A stretch of DNA of 64,000 bases from Hymenobacter sp. 5317J-9 (GTDB taxonomy: Bacteria > Bacteroidota > Bacteroidia > Cytophagales > Hymenobacteraceae), in NCBI RefSeq assembly GCF_022921075.1, contig NZ_CP095050.1, positions 930,001 through 994,000 of the forward strand. Direction: 5' to 3'. Shown piece by piece: positions 48,150 to 56,580 of this stretch (positions within the stretch are counted from its first letter, which is position 1; each line of letters opens with the position of its first letter). A model generated the notes under the pieces. That model worked only from the letters and a program-made list of their open reading frames with translations. It made no database searches and was not told the DNA's origin. Made by a program: the position numbers and the translations under genes.

Positions 48150-49214
48150 ATGAGATTCCTGCGTTTTACCCTGCTGCTGCTGGCCACGGCGTGCGCCGCC
48201 CCGCGCCCCACCACCCGCTTCAACCCCACCGCTACCCGTGCCGAACTGCCCCGCGAAGAAGCTGTGCACCCCAAAAACTCGCTGGAGTGGTGGTACCTCA
48301 CCGGCCACCTCACCGACCAGGCCACCGGCCACCAATACGGCGTGGAGTACGTTTTCTTCCACTTCAACCTGAAGGACGGCAAGCAGGACTGGCAGATGGT
48401 GAACATGGCCCTCACCGACCCACAAAACCAAAAGTTCAACTACGACTACAAGCTGGGCCGGCTGCCGCGCCTGCTCACCGACTCGCTGCCGCTGCGCCTG
48501 CGCGAGCAGCAGCGCGGCCAGGTCTGGAAGCTCGACGGGCAGGAGGGGGCCTACCACCTGCAAGCCGCCTTCACCGGCAAGCAGAACGCCGGCTACGCCC
48601 TCGACCTCACCACCCGGCCCACCCGGCCCGTGGTGCTGCACAGCGGCACCGGCTACGAAAACTACGGCAACGGCATCACGGCCGGCTACTATTCCTACCC
48701 CCGCCTGGCCACCACCGGCACCCTCACGGTGGGCGGCCAAACCCACACCGTGACCGGCGAGCTGTGGTACGACCGCCAGTGGAACTGCACCAGCATCGTG
48801 GACAAGAACGTGGGCTGGGATTGGCTCAGCATTCAGCTCGACGAGCCGCGCGAGGAGTTCATGCTCAACACCCTGCGCAACTCCGCCACCGGCCTCTCCC
48901 TCAACAATGGCACCTTCAGCCGCGCCACTGGCGGCGCCGACCTGCACCTCTCAGGCACCGATTTCGTGCTCACGCCCCTCACGTACTGGACCAGCCCGAA
49001 ATCCAAAAAGAAGTACCCCGCCACCTGGCGCGTGCAGGTGCCCGGCCAGGGCTACGACCTCACCGTGGAGCCGCTGGTGCCCCAGCAGGAGCTGGCCCTG
49101 CGCTTTTTCCACGCCTTCACTATGTACTACTGGGAGGGCATGTGCCGCGTGACCGGCACCCACAACGGCCAGCCCGTGACGGGCAAGGCGTATGTAGAGA
49201 TTACGAATCGGTAG
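48150..49214 (+). CDS. AttH/CrtC-like lipocalin-fold lipoprotein
   Basis: The 354-residue product begins with a lipoprotein signal (FTLLLLATAC, Cys at 15). The mature protein has the AttH/carotenoid 1,2-hydratase hallmarks: NSLEWWYLTGHL near residue 43, GVEYVFFHFNLKDG, GYYSYPRLATTGTLTVGG, and ELWYDRQWN near residue 205. These are two stacked lipocalin-like barrels. The family includes carotenoid hydratases and uncharacterised secreted proteins; with no carotenoid genes nearby, hydratase activity is not claimed. It is anchored to a membrane. Confidence 0.82.
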   Translation: MRFLRFTLLLLATACAAPRPTTRFNPTATRAELPREEAVHPKNSLEWWYLTGHLTDQATGHQYGVEYVFFHFNLKDGKQDWQMVNMALTDPQNQKFNYDYKLGRLPRLLTDSLPLRLREQQRGQVWKLDGQEGAYHLQAAFTGKQNAGYALDLTTRPTRPVVLHSGTGYENYGNGITAGYYSYPRLATTGTLTVGGQTHTVTGELWYDRQWNCTSIVDKNVGWDWLSIQLDEPREEFMLNTLRNSATGLSLNNGTFSRATGGADLHLSGTDFVLTPLTYWTSPKSKKKYPATWRVQVPGQGYDLTVEPLVPQQELALRFFHAFTMYYWEGMCRVTGTHNGQPVTGKAYVEITNR

Positions 49215-49217
49215 AGA

Positions 49218-49312
49218 AGCGAGACAATGAGACATGAGACACGCGACCCATGGAGAACGTCTTGCCAACCATAAGTTTCACTTTCTCACGTCTCGCTGTC
49301 TCAGGTCTCATG
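49218..49312. repeat. Imperfect palindromic repeat, family E
   Basis: GCGAGACAATGAGACATGAG at the left is partly complementary to CGCTGTCTCAGGTCTCATG at the right around a 45-bp loop between convergent genes. Confidence 0.6.
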
Positions 49313-49314
49313 TT

Positions 49315-50520
49315 TTACTGATTTAGCACCACCCGGAACGTGGTGCCGCGGCCCTGCTCGCTCCATTTCACGAAGAGGCGGCCTTCGTGGTAGTTCTCGA
49401 TGATGCGCTTGGCCAGGGCCAGGCCCAGGCCCCAGCCCCGCTTTTTGGTGGTGTAGCCGGGCAGGAACACGCTTTCCATCTTGTTTTTGGGAATGCCCTT
49501 GCCCGTGTCGGTGATGTCGACGGCCACCTGCCGGGCGGGGGTGCCGCGGCGGTACCATGTGCGGCGCGTGCGCACCCGCCGCAGGTGCAGCGTGATGGAG
49601 CCGCGGCCATCCATGGCGTCCACGGCATTTTTGCAGATGTTTTCGATGACCCAGTCGAACAGCGGCACGTTGATGCGGGCGGGCGTGTCCGTCGGCAGGT
49701 CGGTTTCGATTTTGAAGATGACCTTCTTCGACACCCGACTTTGCAGGTACTCGATGGCATTGCGGGTGGTCTGGAGGAGGTTTTCATCCTTGAGCACCGG
49801 CACCGAGCCAATGTTGGAAAACCGCTCCGTGATGATTTCGAGGCGTCGAATGTCCTTGCCCAACTCCTCCACAATGGGCTCGTCCTTGAACCGGTCGGAG
49901 TCGCGCAGGTAGTTTTGCCAGCCCACCAGGCTGCTGAGCGGCGTGCCCAGCTGGTGGGCCGTTTCCTTGGCCAGGCCCACCCACACGCGGTTTTGCTCGG
50001 CCCGGCGCGAGGCGCTGAACGCGAAGTAGGCAATGACGGCCAGGCAGCCAATCACCACCAGCTGCACCAGCGGGTAGGTGCGCAGCTGCCGCAGCAGCTG
50101 CGAGTCGCGGTAAAAAATGTAATTCACCTGCCCGCCGCCGAACTTTACCACAATGGGCGGGTGCTTGGTTTTCATCAGCGCCAGCTCGGTTTCGAGGTAC
50201 GCCACCGAATCGGCCAGGGGCAGGTGGCGGGCCATGTCGATGTTTTTGGCCGCGATGATGTCCTTACCGTCGCTGCTGAGAATGACCGGAATGGTCGTGT
50301 TGCCGTTGATAATCTGGTCGAAAACGAAGGGGTTGGTTTCCGATTCCGAATTGACGATGAATTCCTGCGCCTTGGCGTAAAGCTGAATCTGTTGCTGTTC
50401 CCGCTCCGACACGCGCTGCACCAGCAGGTTGGTATACACCACCGTGGCCGCCCCGATGAGCAGGGCCAGTACGGCAATCAGGATTTTGATGCGGGTTTTC
50501 TTTTCGTAAATCGGAATCAT
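49315..50520 (-). CDS. Membrane sensor histidine kinase
   Basis: The 401-residue kinase has a first membrane segment (IKILIAVLALLIGAATVVY, about 9-30), an extracytoplasmic sensor of about 120 residues, a second segment (LVQLVVIGCLAVIAYFAF, about 155-175) and a cytoplasmic kinase core. The H-box reads AKETAHQLGTPLSSL, a divergent HisKA. ATPase blocks are ENICKNAVDAMDG, DTGKGIP and GWGLGLALAKRI. Start is ATG 50520; upstream sequence belongs to REPIN copy 11. No response regulator is adjacent. Confidence 0.88.
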   Translation of the reverse strand: MIPIYEKKTRIKILIAVLALLIGAATVVYTNLLVQRVSEREQQQIQLYAKAQEFIVNSESETNPFVFDQIINGNTTIPVILSSDGKDIIAAKNIDMARHLPLADSVAYLETELALMKTKHPPIVVKFGGGQVNYIFYRDSQLLRQLRTYPLVQLVVIGCLAVIAYFAFSASRRAEQNRVWVGLAKETAHQLGTPLSSLVGWQNYLRDSDRFKDEPIVEELGKDIRRLEIITERFSNIGSVPVLKDENLLQTTRNAIEYLQSRVSKKVIFKIETDLPTDTPARINVPLFDWVIENICKNAVDAMDGRGSITLHLRRVRTRRTWYRRGTPARQVAVDITDTGKGIPKNKMESVFLPGYTTKKRGWGLGLALAKRIIENYHEGRLFVKWSEQGRGTTFRVVLNQ

Positions 50521-50537
50521 GTAGTCGTTAGAAAGAA

Positions 50538-50637
50538 CGTCATGCAGAGCGCAGCGAAGCATCTTGCTCGCAATAGCTAACTCTTCCGACTGAATTACTT
50601 ACTGCGGGCAAGATGCTTCGCTGCGCTCTGCATGACG
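50538..50637. repeat. REPIN-like paired palindrome, copy 11
   Basis: CGTCATGCAGAGCGCAGCGA and its complement, extended by CTTGCTCGC / GCGGGCAAG (one mismatch), lie between the kinase and dusB. Confidence 0.9.
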
Positions 50638-50655
50638 GGCAGCGAGGACATTCTA

Positions 50656-51648
50656 TTACCCCACCAGCACGGCGTCGCTGCTGGCAATCTCGGCCAGGAT
50701 TTCCAGCACGGCGGCGGGCGTTTCTGCATCTACCAGGCGGGTGCGCCAGGCTTTGGCGCCCTCCAGGCCGCGGAAGTACTGGGCGTAGTGGCGGCGCATC
50801 TCAAACACGCCCACTTTCGGGCCCTTCCACTCCACGCTGCGGTCGAAGTGCATCTGGCACATGGCCACCCGCTCTTCCAGGGTGGGCGGGGCCAGCAGCT
50901 CGCCGGTGGCCACGTAGTGCTTCACCTCCCGGAAAATCCAGGGGTAGCCAATGCTGGCCCGGCCTATCATCACGCCGTCCACGCCGTAGCGGTTTTTGTA
51001 TTCGAGGGCTTTTTCGGGCGAGGTAATGTCGCCGTTACCAAAAATCGGAATCTTGATGCGCGGGTTGTTTTTAATGCTGGCAATGAGGCGCCAGTCGGCC
51101 TCGCCCTTGTAGAGCTGGGCGCGGGTGCGGCCGTGTACCGTGAGGGCCTGAATGCCCACGTCCTGCAGGCGCTCGGCCACTTCTTCCACGTTTTTGGTGC
51201 CCTCGTCCCAGCCCAGGCGGGTTTTCACGGTCACGGGCAGGTGGGTGTGCTTCACCACGGCGGCCGTCATGGCCACCATTTTGGGGATGTCCTGGAGCAA
51301 GGCCGCGCCGGCGCCGCGGCAGGCCACCTGCTTCACCGGGCAGCCGTAGTTGATGTCGATGAGGTCGGGCCCGGCTTCGGTGCTGATGGCCGCGCACTCG
51401 CCCATGGTTTCCACATCAGACCCAAAGAGCTGGATGCCGATGGGCCGCTCGTAGTCGAACACGTCGAGCTTCTTGCGGCTCTTGGCGGCCGCCCGGATGA
51501 GGCCTTCCGAGGAAATGAACTCGGTGTACATCAGGTCGGCCCCGTTGGCCTTGCACACGGCGCGGAAGGGCGGGTCGCTCACGTCCTCCATGGGGGCGAG
51601 CAGGAGCGGGAAGTCGGGGAGGGAGATATTGGGACCGATGTTGACCAC
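50656..51648 (-). CDS. dusB: tRNA-dihydrouridine synthase DusB
   Basis: DusB reduces uridine to dihydrouridine in tRNA D-loops using FMN. The 330-residue protein has LAPMEDVSDPPFRA near residue 17, the catalytic Cys in DINYGCPVK near 100, VTVKTRLGWDEG, ALTVHGRTRAQLYKG, and IPIFGNGDITSPE, in the order and length of bacterial Dus proteins. It is the upstream gene of the kinase on the same strand, separated by a REPIN. Confidence 0.93.
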   Translation of the reverse strand: MVNIGPNISLPDFPLLLAPMEDVSDPPFRAVCKANGADLMYTEFISSEGLIRAAAKSRKKLDVFDYERPIGIQLFGSDVETMGECAAISTEAGPDLIDINYGCPVKQVACRGAGAALLQDIPKMVAMTAAVVKHTHLPVTVKTRLGWDEGTKNVEEVAERLQDVGIQALTVHGRTRAQLYKGEADWRLIASIKNNPRIKIPIFGNGDITSPEKALEYKNRYGVDGVMIGRASIGYPWIFREVKHYVATGELLAPPTLEERVAMCQMHFDRSVEWKGPKVGVFEMRRHYAQYFRGLEGAKAWRTRLVDAETPAAVLEILAEIASSDAVLVG

Positions 51649-51688
51649 GGGGATAATTTAAGTAGGGCGTTGTGTGATGTTCTGGCGG

Positions 51689-51801
51689 GGCGCCTCGCCC
51701 CCTGACCCCCTCTCCAGAGGGAGAGAGGGCACCGGACTTGCTCCAAATGGAAATCGTCGGGCTCCCCTCTCCTTTGGGAGAGGGGCCGGGGGTGAGGCGC
51801 C
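51689..51801. repeat. Palindromic repeat, family F
   Basis: GGCGCCTCGCCCCCTGACCC and GGCCGGGGGTGAGGCGCC are complementary around an inner CTCTCC/GGAGAG stem. It lies between divergent genes dusB and the CPBP protease. Confidence 0.8.
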
Positions 51802-51893
51802 CGCAGTGTGCTACAGCACGTTCTTTGTTTGAGTGACTAAGCCTAAGTTAAAATCTGCGGTAAATTTACGCCCTTCCCAACTAGCGCCCCGCC

Positions 51894-52877
51894 ATGAAAG
51901 GTTTCCTGCCCCGCACCCTGCACCCTGGCTTGCAGATACTCCTGTTGCTGGTGACGATGCTGGCCGGGGCCTGCGTGGGACTGGCCGTGTACTACGCCCT
52001 GGCCCAGGCCTTGTTCCATACTTCGGTGCTGGAAGCCAGCAACGTGATGGTGCAGCCGGGCACCAATCCGCAGGCCTGGCCCCTCATCATGACCTACCAG
52101 GGCGCGGTATTGTTTTTTGCGTTTGCGGGGGGCGCGCTGGCGCTGGCGTCGGCGCTGGGCTACGGCTGGGGCGAGTATTTCAACGCCCGCCGGCTGGGCG
52201 CGGGCTGGTGGCTGCTGGGCGCGGCGGCGCTCATCATCGTTCTGCTGCCGTTCATGTCCACGGTCATTGCCTGGAATGCGGGGGCGCATTTCCCCGGCTT
52301 CCTGCACGACTTTGAGGTGTGGGCCCGCGCCAGCGAAGACCGGCTGGCCGAGCTCACCAAGTTTCTGACGCGCCTGAATTCGGTGGGGCGGCTGGTGGTG
52401 GCCATTGTGGTGGTGGCCCTGGTGCCAGCCATCGGTGAAGAGCTGGTGTTTCGGGGCGTGGTGCAGCGCAACCTGGTGCGCTGGTTTTCGCCGCACGTGG
52501 GCGTGTGGCTGGGGGCGGCCATTTTCTCGGCCATTCACATGCAGTTTTTTGGGTTTGTGCCGCGCTTCCTGCTGGGCTTGGTGCTGGGCTACCTCTACCT
52601 CTGGAGCGGCAACATTCTGGTGAGCATGGCCGCGCACTTCACTCAGAATGCCTTTCAGCTCCTCATCCTCTACTTCACGCAGCAGGGCCGCTTCGGGTGG
52701 GGCTTCGACCCCGACGCCACCGAGCCACTGCCCTGGACGCTGGTAGTGCCGTCGGCGCTGCTCTCGGCCGGGCTGCTCTATTTCCTGCACCAGCGCCTGA
52801 CCGCGCCCGCCGCGCCCACCACCATGCTCACCCTCAGCAGCGAGGGCGTGGCCGTGCATCGCAACGACAACCAATAA
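51894..52877 (+). CDS. CPBP-family intramembrane glutamic endopeptidase
   Basis: The 327-residue protein has seven or eight membrane helices. The CPBP (Abi/Rce1-type) signature is complete: motif 1 GEELVFRG with the catalytic Glu pair and Arg, motif 2 FSAIHMQF with His, and motif 3 HFTQN with a further His. These proteases cleave membrane-embedded or CAAX-like substrates; Rce1 homologues act on prenylated proteins, but bacterial substrates are mostly unknown. cdsA follows after a palindromic repeat. Confidence 0.85.
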   Translation: MKGFLPRTLHPGLQILLLLVTMLAGACVGLAVYYALAQALFHTSVLEASNVMVQPGTNPQAWPLIMTYQGAVLFFAFAGGALALASALGYGWGEYFNARRLGAGWWLLGAAALIIVLLPFMSTVIAWNAGAHFPGFLHDFEVWARASEDRLAELTKFLTRLNSVGRLVVAIVVVALVPAIGEELVFRGVVQRNLVRWFSPHVGVWLGAAIFSAIHMQFFGFVPRFLLGLVLGYLYLWSGNILVSMAAHFTQNAFQLLILYFTQQGRFGWGFDPDATEPLPWTLVVPSALLSAGLLYFLHQRLTAPAAPTTMLTLSSEGVAVHRNDNQ

Positions 52878-52879
52878 TC

Positions 52880-52975
52880 TGTAGAGACGCGACACCTCGC
52901 GTCTCTCGTCTGAACGACCGGTATTGCACCGGCGTACTTTCCCAACGCCGAGACGCGAAGTGTCGCGTCTCTACA
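52880..52975. repeat. Palindromic repeat, family G
   Basis: TGTAGAGACGCGACACCTCG and its complement CGAAGTGTCGCGTCTCTACA enclose about 45 bp. It lies between the CPBP and cdsA genes. Confidence 0.85.
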
Positions 52976-52987
52976 TCCCTTTCCCAC

Positions 52988-53935
52988 TTGTCCGACTCTA
53001 CGCCTCCGATTACCAACGCCGCCCCCGAAACCCCCGCCGCCAAAGCCGGCCCCAGCAACCTGCGTTTACGCATCATCTGGGGCGTCATCGGCGCGGCGCT
53101 GCTGCTGGGCAGCGTCTGGTTCAGCCCCTGGACGTTCGGGTTGTTTTTCGCCCTCGTGCAGGCCGTGATGCTGTGGGAGTTCTACCGCATGATGCGGGCG
53201 GGCGGCTACGCGCCGGCCACGTGGATTGGGATTGGAGCAGGTTTAATACTGTTTGGCGGTACCCTATGGGTCGTTTTTCATGATTTGGTAAGTGCCGTCA
53301 ACGAATCTAATGGTTTGACCGCTTTTTTTGAAGCTGCGGGGGCTGCTGTCAACATCGACCTGCTATGGCGCGGACTAGCCATTTTGCTTCCCGTGCTGCT
53401 GTTGATTCGGGAGATGGTAGTGTGGCCTCGCTACAAGCAGCCATTTGTTAATGCCGCTACGGCTTTTTTTGGGCTGATGTATATCGGAGTTCCCATGTCG
53501 CTTCTAAACGTCATTGCCTACGGAAATAGCGGCTACGACTACCGACGCATCTTCGCCCTGCTCTTTCTCATTTGGGCGTCCGACATCGGCGCCTACGCGG
53601 CCGGCAAAACCTTCGGCAAGCACAAAATGGCCCCCAAAATCTCGCCCGGCAAAACCTGGGAAGGCTGGGCCGGCGGCTTTGCAATGACGCTGGTAGTGGG
53701 CTGGGCCATCGGCTTCATGCTGCCCGATATGCCGCTCACGCACCGCCTCGTGGCAGCCGGCGTGGTGGCCGTGTTCGCGCCGCTGGGCGATTTGGCCGAG
53801 TCCATGCTCAAGCGCAGCGTGGGGGTGAAGGACTCGGGCAGCATCATGCCCGGCCACGGCGGCCTGCTCGATAGGTTCGACGCGTTTCTGCTGGTGCTGC
53901 CGGTGCTGGCGCTGCTGCAGCTGCTGGCGGGGTAG
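52988..53935 (+). CDS. cdsA: Phosphatidate cytidylyltransferase CdsA
   Basis: CdsA makes CDP-diacylglycerol, the precursor of all bacterial phospholipids. The 315-residue membrane protein has about eight hydrophobic segments and ends with the family signature (SVGVKDSGSIMPGHGGLLDRFD) near residues 280-300. The first methionine-like codon in a good position is TTG 52988 (MSDSTPPITN). It is followed by a clear hairpin terminator. psd lies 1.85 kb downstream, with glutamate dehydrogenase between. Confidence 0.92.
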   Translation: MSDSTPPITNAAPETPAAKAGPSNLRLRIIWGVIGAALLLGSVWFSPWTFGLFFALVQAVMLWEFYRMMRAGGYAPATWIGIGAGLILFGGTLWVVFHDLVSAVNESNGLTAFFEAAGAAVNIDLLWRGLAILLPVLLLIREMVVWPRYKQPFVNAATAFFGLMYIGVPMSLLNVIAYGNSGYDYRRIFALLFLIWASDIGAYAAGKTFGKHKMAPKISPGKTWEGWAGGFAMTLVVGWAIGFMLPDMPLTHRLVAAGVVAVFAPLGDLAESMLKRSVGVKDSGSIMPGHGGLLDRFDAFLLVLPVLALLQLLAG

Positions 53936-54031
53936 GGGCCTTTGGTCGTTGCGAATGAAGCACAGCGGAATGCGGCAACCCGTCCTGTTCTCAGCGACCA
54001 ACCCAATCATGCGAACAAGCCCATCGGAAAA

Positions 54032-54062
54032 CCCCGACACTGCGCAGCGTCGGGGCTTTTTA
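54032..54062 (+). terminator. Rho-independent terminator after cdsA
   Basis: CCCCGACACTGCGCAGCGTCGGGG, a near-perfect stem, followed by CTTTTT. Confidence 0.85.
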
Positions 54063-54091
54063 CTAACCGTGGCTCGCACAACGGAAAGTGT

Positions 54092-54138
54092 CTGTCATTT
54101 ACAGAACGGATTGCCGCGGCTACGCCTCGCAATGACAG
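54092..54138. repeat. Short inverted repeat, family H
   Basis: CTGTCATT and AATGACAG flank GGATTGCCGCGGCTACGCC. A related piece (CGCAATGACAG) occurs just after the 38114 stop. Confidence 0.6.
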
Positions 54139-54198
54139 GCGGTTGCAATTTCCCCCAAACGTTTGCGGCCAATTCATCTCCGGTCTTGCCAAAAGCAA

Positions 54199-54206
54199 TA
54201 CCTTTG
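54199..54206 (+). promoter_or_regulatory. -7 promoter element for glutamate dehydrogenase (TACCTTTG)
   Basis: An exact match to TAnnTTTG, 59 bp before ATG 54266. No -33 TTTG at the usual spacing is evident. Confidence 0.5.
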
Positions 54207-54265
54207 CGGCCCTCAATCGTATCCATCATCCCACCCAACGCTTCTTAAAACCAATCCCACCACGA

Positions 54266-55552
54266 ATGGCAGCCCACACCGTGTATAAAGAGCCCGCTCC
54301 GCTAGTAGACCGCGAAAATCCGCTCGAATCGATGATGTCGCGCTTCAACATCGCCGCCGAAATCCTCGGCCTCGATGAGGCGACCTACAACGTTCTGAAG
54401 GCCCCTGACAAGCAGGTCATCGTCAACATCCCCGTGACGATGGACGATGGCCAGATTCACGTGTTTGAGGGCTACCGCGTGATTCACAACACCATCCTGG
54501 GCCCCAGCAAAGGCGGCATCCGCTACGACAAAAACGTGCACCTCGACGAGGTGAAGGCCCTCGCGGCCTGGATGACCTGGAAGTGCGCCGTGGTCGACAT
54601 CCCCTACGGCGGCGCCAAGGGCGGCATCATCTGCGACCCCACCACCATGAGCCCCGGCGAAATTGAGCGCATGACGCGCGGCTATACGCTGGCCCTGAAA
54701 GACATTTTCGGCCCCGACCGCGACATTCCGGCCCCCGACATGGGCACCGGTCCCCGCGAAATGGCCTGGCTGATGGACGAATTCTCGAAAACCAATGGCA
54801 TGACTTCGCCCGCCGTGGTAACCGGCAAGCCCCTGGTGATGGGCGGCTCGCTGGGCCGCACCGAGGCCACCGGCCGCGGCGTGATGGTGTCGGCCCTGGC
54901 CGCCCTCAAAAAGCTGGGCCTGAAGCCGACCGAAGTGTCGGCTGCGGTGCAGGGCTTCGGCAACGTGGGCTCGTGGGCCGCCGTGCTGCTGCACGCCCAA
55001 GGCGTGAAGATTAAGGCCGTGTCAGACATTTCGGGCGCCTACTGGAACGAGAACGGCATCAACATCGACGACGCCATCGCCTACAAAAACGCCCACAACG
55101 GCCGCCTCGAAGGCTTCGCCGGCGCCACGCCGATGGACCCGAACGACCTGCTGACCTCCGACGTGGACGTACTGGTGCCCGCCGCCGTGGAGGACGTCAT
55201 CACCGAGCACAACGCCCACAACATCAAGGCTAAGCTTATTGTGGAAGGCGCCAATGGCCCGACTTCGGCCTCGGCCGACCCCATCATCAACGAGAAGGGC
55301 ATCATGGTGGTGCCAGACATTCTGGCCAACTCGGGCGGCGTGACGGTGTCGTACTTCGAGTGGGTGCAAAACAAGCAGGGCTTCAAGTGGAGCCTCGACA
55401 TGGTGACCGAGCGCGCCGACCGCATCATGTCCGACGCCTTCGAGAAAGTGTACCAGACCAGCCAGAAATACAAGATTCCGATGCGCATCGCGGCCTACGT
55501 GGTAGCCATCGACAAAGTGGCCCAGACGTACAAGTTCCGCGGCGGCTTCTAA
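54266..55552 (+). CDS. Glutamate dehydrogenase family protein (Glu/Leu/Phe/Val)
   Basis: The 428-residue protein has the family landmarks: GPSKGGIRYDKNVHLDEVKAL with the substrate Lys, TWKCAVVDIPYGGAKGGI with the catalytic Lys, APDMGTGPREM, then the Rossmann domain with AAVQGFGNVGSWAA and ILANSGGVTVSYFEW. It interconverts glutamate and 2-oxoglutarate with ammonia; Leu/Phe activity cannot be excluded from sequence. ATG 54266 opens MAAHTVYKEP. The gene has its own promoter octamer and terminator, so it is a single-gene unit set between cdsA and psd. Confidence 0.92.
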   Translation: MAAHTVYKEPAPLVDRENPLESMMSRFNIAAEILGLDEATYNVLKAPDKQVIVNIPVTMDDGQIHVFEGYRVIHNTILGPSKGGIRYDKNVHLDEVKALAAWMTWKCAVVDIPYGGAKGGIICDPTTMSPGEIERMTRGYTLALKDIFGPDRDIPAPDMGTGPREMAWLMDEFSKTNGMTSPAVVTGKPLVMGGSLGRTEATGRGVMVSALAALKKLGLKPTEVSAAVQGFGNVGSWAAVLLHAQGVKIKAVSDISGAYWNENGINIDDAIAYKNAHNGRLEGFAGATPMDPNDLLTSDVDVLVPAAVEDVITEHNAHNIKAKLIVEGANGPTSASADPIINEKGIMVVPDILANSGGVTVSYFEWVQNKQGFKWSLDMVTERADRIMSDAFEKVYQTSQKYKIPMRIAAYVVAIDKVAQTYKFRGGF

Positions 55553-55650
55553 GACGCAGGCGCAATGGAACAGGCAGATTTATTGGGTGTTAGCTTTGGT
55601 GAAGTGCCCAGGTAGCATCTGTTTTTAAATTCCTTCCGTAATTGCTGGTG

Positions 55651-55684
55651 AAAAGGCACGTGCCGTGAGGTTCGTGCCTTTTTA
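55651..55684 (+). terminator. Rho-independent terminator after glutamate dehydrogenase
   Basis: AAAAGGCACG and CGTGCCTTTTT pair around a loop TGCCGTGAGGTT, followed by a T-run. Confidence 0.85.
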
Positions 55685-55786
55685 CTTTTCCTGCCGACCT
55701 TTGTTTGCGGATACCACCCGCCCGGCGGCCATTCGGAACCCCAAACCATCCGTATTATCCGCCAAAATCCGTTTACGCTGCGGTTC

Positions 55787-56449
55787 ATGAAAATACACAA
55801 AGAAGGACGACGCATCCTGTTCGTTACGCTGCTGATTTTGCTAGCGCTGAACTTGTTGATGTTTTATTTCAACCGGGGCAATACGCTGGTTAACCGCTTG
55901 TTCGCGGGGGCTACGGTCATCATTTTCCTGCTGATTCTGCAGTTTTTTCGCAGCCCGTTCCGCCACATGTTCACCCACGAAGACCTGCTGCTGGCGCCCG
56001 CCGACGGCAAGGTGGTGGTGATTGAGAACGTGTTTGAGCCCGAGTATTTCGAGGATGAGCGCAAGCAAATCAGCATTTTCATGTCGCCCATCAACGTACA
56101 CGTCACGCGCAACCCGATTTCGGGCATCGTGAAGTACTTCAAGTACCATCCCGGCAACTACCTGGTGGCCTGGCACCCCAAAAGCAGCACCCAGAACGAG
56201 CGCACCACCGTGGTGGTGGAGTCCGACGCCGGCCCGCTGGTGCTTTTCCGGCAGATTGCCGGCGCCATGGCCCGCCGCATTGTGTGGTACGTGAACGAAG
56301 GCGACGAAGTGAACCAGGGCGAGGAGTTCGGCTTCATCAAGTTCGGCTCGCGCGTGGACGTATTTGTACCGCTCGATACGGAGGTGAAAGTGGAGCTGGG
56401 CCAGAAAGTGAAAGGCGGCGAAACCGTCATTTGCCAGCTCAAAGTCTGA
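55787..56449 (+). CDS. psd: Phosphatidylserine decarboxylase proenzyme
   Basis: Psd decarboxylates phosphatidylserine to phosphatidylethanolamine. The 220-residue protein has two N-terminal membrane helices, then LLAPADGKVVVIENV, SIFMSPINVHVTRNPISG, and the autocatalytic site FGSRVDVF, where cleavage between Gly 187 and Ser 188 creates the pyruvoyl group. The short type matches the Bacteroidota form. No phosphatidylserine synthase gene lies in the window. It acts at the cytoplasmic membrane and is followed by a terminator. Confidence 0.93.
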   Translation: MKIHKEGRRILFVTLLILLALNLLMFYFNRGNTLVNRLFAGATVIIFLLILQFFRSPFRHMFTHEDLLLAPADGKVVVIENVFEPEYFEDERKQISIFMSPINVHVTRNPISGIVKYFKYHPGNYLVAWHPKSSTQNERTTVVVESDAGPLVLFRQIAGAMARRIVWYVNEGDEVNQGEEFGFIKFGSRVDVFVPLDTEVKVELGQKVKGGETVICQLKV

Positions 56450-56486
56450 GCCAAGGACGCCATACAACCATAGAGTAAATACAGGG

Positions 56487-56513
56487 AAGGCCACTCAATC
56501 GAGTGGCCTTTTT
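56487..56513 (+). terminator. Rho-independent terminator after psd
   Basis: AAGGCCACTC and GAGTGGCCTT pair around AATC and are followed by TTTG. Confidence 0.85.
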
Positions 56514-56534
56514 GTTTGTAGAATCTACATTAAC

Positions 56535-56565
56535 CGTCATACCTCGACTCCGCTCAGCATGACAG
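56535..56565. repeat. Degenerate single-arm REP fragment
   Basis: CGTCATACCTCGACTCCGCT then CAGCATGAC resembles the two termini of a REPIN with the middle lost. Confidence 0.5.
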
Positions 56566-56580
56566 ATGGAGCGAAGTGGT

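Larger units (their letters stand above)
53936..54265. other. Intergenic region between cdsA and glutamate dehydrogenase
   Basis: About 330 bp with no supported gene. It holds the cdsA terminator (54032-54062), a short inverted repeat CTGTCATT...AATGACAG (54092-54138), and the TACCTTTG promoter octamer (54199-54206). Confidence 0.7.
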